Shown: positions 7,020 through 9,476 of the stretch, piece after piece
How positions within the stretch are numbered: the stretch's first letter is position 1
How the letters are laid out: each line of letters begins with the position of its first letter
NCBI GenBank assembly: GCA_027073795.1
Contig: JALTEW010000140.1
Coordinates: 1 to 9,476, forward strand
Direction: 5' to 3'
Length of the DNA: 9,476 bases
DNA from: a bacterium
GTDB lineage: Bacteria > Desulfobacterota > S145-22
Notes under the pieces: model-generated
Databases searched by the model: none
Told to the model about the DNA's origin: nothing
The model's input: only the letters and a program-made list of their open reading frames with translations
Position numbers and translations under genes: made by a program

Positions 7020-7950
7020 CATAAATAACGGGTGAAAGGTCCCGAGTTTCCCCTTCCTTTCCCCTTTCTCTGGCAAACCTGCTCCTCACGATGGCCGCCA
7101 GGTGTCCATCTCTCGAAACTATTTTAATTGGTTCTTTGCTTTTTATCAATGGCAGATCAAATCGCTTGACGTCCATCCAGTAAATCGCCCGTCCATTCAC
7201 GACAGAACGCAACACCTCGTCAGGCACAACGATTTCTTCCCATGTGGCAAGCACGGCACGGTTGCTTAAAACCTTTTTCCACCTGTGCTCCTCATCCATT
7301 CTCTCAAGTTCATCAAGCGTGACAGCCTCCGACAGGCGGAATCGCCCACTCCGCACCCTGCAAAGGCTTGAAAGCACGGCACCGCATCCTATCTCACGAC
7401 CTACATCATAGGCCAGAACACGGACATAGGTTCCCTTCGAACAGGACACAGAAAACTTCAGACGGGGGCCTTCAACCTCACGCACCACAAATTCGTGAAT
7501 CACCACCCGTTTTGTCTCCCGTTCTATCTCCTGCCCCTTGCGGGCCATTTTGTAAAGGGGAACCCCCTTCACCTTCCTGGCGGAAAACATAGGGGGAATC
7601 TGTTCGACGACGCCAACAAAACGCCGAAAGACTTCCTGTACCTCAGCGACATCGAGCGCTGGTGGGGATGTTTCAGATATCACCTTCCCGGAGGAATCCA
7701 TGGTATCTGTTTCAATCCCCAGCCTGATTTCCCCTTCATAGCCCTTGATGTCGTTTTCAAAGTAGGGAATTAAACGGGTCCCCTGATTGATGGCGATGGG
7801 AAGAACACCCGTGGCAAAGGGATCCAGTGTCCCAATATATCCTGCCTTCCTAACCTTGAACAGTTTTTTAATACGGCCCAGGGCCTGGTTTGAAATTACC
7901 CCTTCAGGTTTGTTTAGGATTAAAAATCCCCCCCTTCTCGTCTCTGCCAT
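6994..7950 (-). CDS. truB: tRNA pseudouridine(55) synthase TruB
   Basis: A 318-residue TruB, which makes pseudouridine at position 55 in the T-loop of tRNAs. The N-terminal LNKPEGVIS (12-20) and the active-site motif GTLDPFATGVLP place the catalytic aspartate at Asp43. The active-site tyrosine is Tyr71 (KGYEGEIRLG), and SKGTYVRVLAYDVG is the third family motif. A PUA-like RNA-binding region follows, roughly 240-318. The residues just before GTLDP are Gly-Tyr38-Ile39, where the family usually has Gly-His-Thr. The ATG lies 2 bases after the nrnA stop, with AGGGGA about 7 bases upstream as a ribosome binding site. Family assignment is secure; the effect of the substitution is unknown. Confidence 0.96.
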   Translation of the reverse strand: MAETRRGGFLILNKPEGVISNQALGRIKKLFKVRKAGYIGTLDPFATGVLPIAINQGTRLIPYFENDIKGYEGEIRLGIETDTMDSSGKVISETSPPALDVAEVQEVFRRFVGVVEQIPPMFSARKVKGVPLYKMARKGQEIERETKRVVIHEFVVREVEGPRLKFSVSCSKGTYVRVLAYDVGREIGCGAVLSSLCRVRSGRFRLSEAVTLDELERMDEEHRWKKVLSNRAVLATWEEIVVPDEVLRSVVNGRAIYWMDVKRFDLPLIKSKEPIKIVSRDGHLAAIVRSRFARERGKEGETRDLSPVIYELEKVFAP

Positions 7951-7952
7951 TC

Positions 7953-8912
7953 TCAGGTCCCCTGTATCACTTCGCAGATCCTTCGAAGGACCTGCTCTCT
8001 CACTGCCTCAAAATTACCTTCTACCAGGCAGCCTGCCGCGTTTCTATGCCCCCCGCCCCCAAATAACTGGGCAACAGCGGAGACATCCGCGTCTCCCTTC
8101 GACCTGAGACTGACGCGATACTCATTATCCCCCTTTTCCCTAAAAAAAACGCTGACCAGCACCCCATTTATTTCCCTGGGATAGTTTACAAATCCCTCCA
8201 CGATGCTCGGGGATATTCCATTTCCATTAAACATGCTGCGGCTCACGAAAAAGTCCGCCACCTTGCCCCCACACCCCACACGTAGGTTTTGCAGAGCCTT
8301 CCCTAAAATCTGAAAACGCTCCACAGGGTAGCTTTCACATGCTTTTTCAGCTATCTCGCCCGGGTTAACCCCCAACCCCACAATCTCAGCCGCAATCTGA
8401 AGGGACTGCCGGGTGGTATTACGATACCGGAACCCCCCTGTATCGGTCAGAATGGCCGTGTATATGCAAATTCCCATCTCCTGACTAATGGAAATTCCAA
8501 GGTCTTTGATAATATTATAAATTAGCTCACCGGTTGCGGCGCTTTCCTCCACAAGGTTGAGATCGCCAAAGTGTGTGTTACTGTTGTGATGATCAATGTT
8601 CATCAAAACCACTGAACGCAGGTCAACTTGGTTTATGATGTCCCCTGCGCGTCTCAGTTCACTGCAATCAAGAACCATCACACACTCCGGCAGAAATTCC
8701 AGAGGAACTTTCCGCTGAATTTCATAGGACCCTGGGAGAAACCGGTAAAGAGGGGGGACAGAATCTGCCAGGCATACAACCACATCTTTCCCCAGGGACT
8801 GGAGAGCATGGAAAACAGCCAGTGCCGACCCCACGGCGTCCCCATCTGGTTCGACATGCGTGGTTACAACAAAGCGTTGATGCTTCAGAATTTCTTCGCT
8901 TATTCTCATCAT
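7953..8912 (-). CDS. nrnA: Bifunctional oligoribonuclease/PAP phosphatase NrnA (DHH-DHHA1)
   Basis: A 319-residue DHH-family phosphoesterase of the NrnA type, which degrades 2-5-nucleotide RNA fragments and can also dephosphorylate 3'-phosphoadenosine 5'-phosphate. Manganese-site motifs in order are THVEPDGDAVGS (His19, Asp23, Asp25), Asp80 (VLDCS), NIDHHNSN (Asp105-His106-His107) and Asp155 (LTDTGGFRY). The C-terminal DHHA1 domain ends in the substrate-binding GGGGHRNAAG at 285-294. Length and order are typical. The start ATG overlaps the rbfA stop by four bases (ATGA), with a second Met directly after it, and no clear ribosome binding site is seen, so coupling to rbfA is likely. In the same operon as pnp, it would finish off the short products that PNPase leaves. 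Natural substrate preference cannot be read from sequence. Confidence 0.94.
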   Translation of the reverse strand: MMRISEEILKHQRFVVTTHVEPDGDAVGSALAVFHALQSLGKDVVVCLADSVPPLYRFLPGSYEIQRKVPLEFLPECVMVLDCSELRRAGDIINQVDLRSVVLMNIDHHNSNTHFGDLNLVEESAATGELIYNIIKDLGISISQEMGICIYTAILTDTGGFRYRNTTRQSLQIAAEIVGLGVNPGEIAEKACESYPVERFQILGKALQNLRVGCGGKVADFFVSRSMFNGNGISPSIVEGFVNYPREINGVLVSVFFREKGDNEYRVSLRSKGDADVSAVAQLFGGGGHRNAAGCLVEGNFEAVREQVLRRICEVIQGT

Positions 8913-9259
8913 AGTGGTTCTGCTTTCACTCTTTCCAAAAGATTTCTGACACGATCCATCTCTTCAAATGTATCGTCATGAATAAATTCGATCTGGGGTG
9001 TGGTCTTCAAAACAACACTCCGCCCAAGCTCCTTTCGAATATATCCCTTCGCACTGTTGAGTCCCTTCAGGGTCTTGTGCCAATCCTGCACCTCATCCAT
9101 CACGGAAAAATAAATACGGGCAATCTTCAGATCAGCAGTCATCTGGACATGGGTGATGGTGCAAAAAGAAACCCTTGGATCCTTAACCTTTTTCAGCAGA
9201 AGTAAGGAAACAACCTCGCGAATTCTATCCCCAACCCGTACGATTCTCTGCCCTTTCAT
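8909..9259 (-). CDS. rbfA: Ribosome-binding factor A
   Basis: A 116-residue RbfA, a single KH-like-domain protein that binds immature 30S subunits near helix 1 of 16S rRNA and is needed for late maturation and cold adaptation. Family features include the N-terminal RVGDRIREVVSLLL helix, the KVKDPRV turn (24-30), the central strand LKIARIYFSV, the helix with LNSAKGYIRKELG and the end PQIEFIHDDT, which is typical. The ATG lies 5 bases after the stop of the DUF503 gene. AAAGGG about 10 bases upstream is the better-spaced ribosome binding site; a second AAAGG ends only 2 bases from the ATG. Position between infB-side genes and truB is the usual one. Confidence 0.97.
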   Translation of the reverse strand: MKGQRIVRVGDRIREVVSLLLLKKVKDPRVSFCTITHVQMTADLKIARIYFSVMDEVQDWHKTLKGLNSAKGYIRKELGRSVVLKTTPQIEFIHDDTFEEMDRVRNLLERVKAEPL

Positions 9260-9264
9260 AACCT

Positions 9265-9476
9265 TTAAACCCTTTGCCCCTTCTCTATCACGAACCCGGT
9301 TTCAAACTGGGTTACCTGCGCGAGGTGAAGCGATTCCACATACTCTATTACCTGATGAAGAATCCGCTCCACGACCTCCTGGCTACTTCCGACCACACAG
9401 TACCCCAACCGCGCGCGCTGCCATAAATCCTGCATATCCACCTCGGACATGGAGATGGGGAACCGATGCCTCGTTC
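9265..9476 (-). CDS. DUF503 family (YlxP-like) protein, 5' end outside window
   Basis: The frame is open to the right edge, so only the last 69 residues plus the stop are visible. An internal Met at 9450 should not be taken as the start, because the frame continues upstream with RFPISMSEVD, which matches the RFNVSVAEVD-like lead of DUF503 proteins. The conserved block DQDLWQRA-like (here MQDLWQRARLG) and the C-terminal region VIEYVESL confirm the family. These are proteins of about 90 residues of unknown molecular function, almost always encoded between infB and rbfA, so a link to translation or ribosome assembly is inferred from context only. It also indicates that infB probably lies just outside the right edge. 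Confidence 0.88.
   Translation of the reverse strand, partial: TRHRFPISMSEVDMQDLWQRARLGYCVVGSSQEVVERILHQVIEYVESLHLAQVTQFETGFVIEKGQRV

Noticed and set aside
9265..9450. The DUF503 gene taken as a complete 61-residue gene starting at 9450
   Set aside because: The frame continues upstream to the window edge with residues that match the family, so that Met is internal and the gene is cut by the window.

Overview
The window is an ordinary, tightly packed bacterial housekeeping operon. All eleven genes lie on the minus strand, so the transcript reads from position 9476 down to 1. In transcription order they are: the 3' part of a DUF503 (YlxP-like) gene, rbfA, an NrnA-type DHH phosphoesterase, truB, rpsO, pnp, an M16 zinc peptidase, dut, an MJ0936/YfcE-like phosphoesterase, xerD, and an HDOD-domain gene that runs off the left edge. 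No mobile element, CRISPR array, rRNA, tRNA or clear intrinsic terminator was found.

The gene order (infB side, then DUF503, rbfA, DHH phosphoesterase, truB, rpsO, pnp, M16 peptidase, dut) and an HDOD protein with a receiver-like N-terminus suggest a deltaproteobacterial (Desulfobacterota-type) organism of roughly balanced base composition. This is an inference from synteny and protein style, not a sequence match.

Layout: positions 6699-9476 hold the translation and ribosome-assembly block (DUF503, RbfA, NrnA, TruB, S15). Positions 3248-6614 hold PNPase and a processing-peptidase-like M16 protein. Positions 1-3245 hold dUTPase, a small metallophosphoesterase, the XerD recombinase and the HDOD protein. 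Genes overlap by 4 bases or are separated by 2-25 bases. The one exception is the 84-base rpsO-pnp spacer, so no stretch over 300 bases lacks a gene. Together the genes link 30S maturation, tRNA pseudouridylation, RNA decay (PNPase with the nanoRNase), nucleotide-pool cleaning and chromosome-dimer resolution.

The most interesting signals are small RNA structures and substituted motif residues rather than a new system. (1) The truB-rpsO junction holds a two-part stem-loop capped by UUCG, directly followed by a 7-base inverted repeat that places the rpsO ribosome binding site and AUG in its loop. It is a candidate S15 autoregulatory leader with two partly exclusive folds. (2) A perfect 8-base inverted repeat sits at codons 3-8 of the M16 gene, beside a GTG start with no good ribosome binding site and an out-of-frame ATG. 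(3) The HDOD protein has a pseudo-receiver domain with Glu at the phosphoacceptor position. (4) TruB has Tyr-Ile where His-Thr is usual in its active-site motif. (5) The small phosphoesterase has His-Val-Asn where His-Gly-His is usual.
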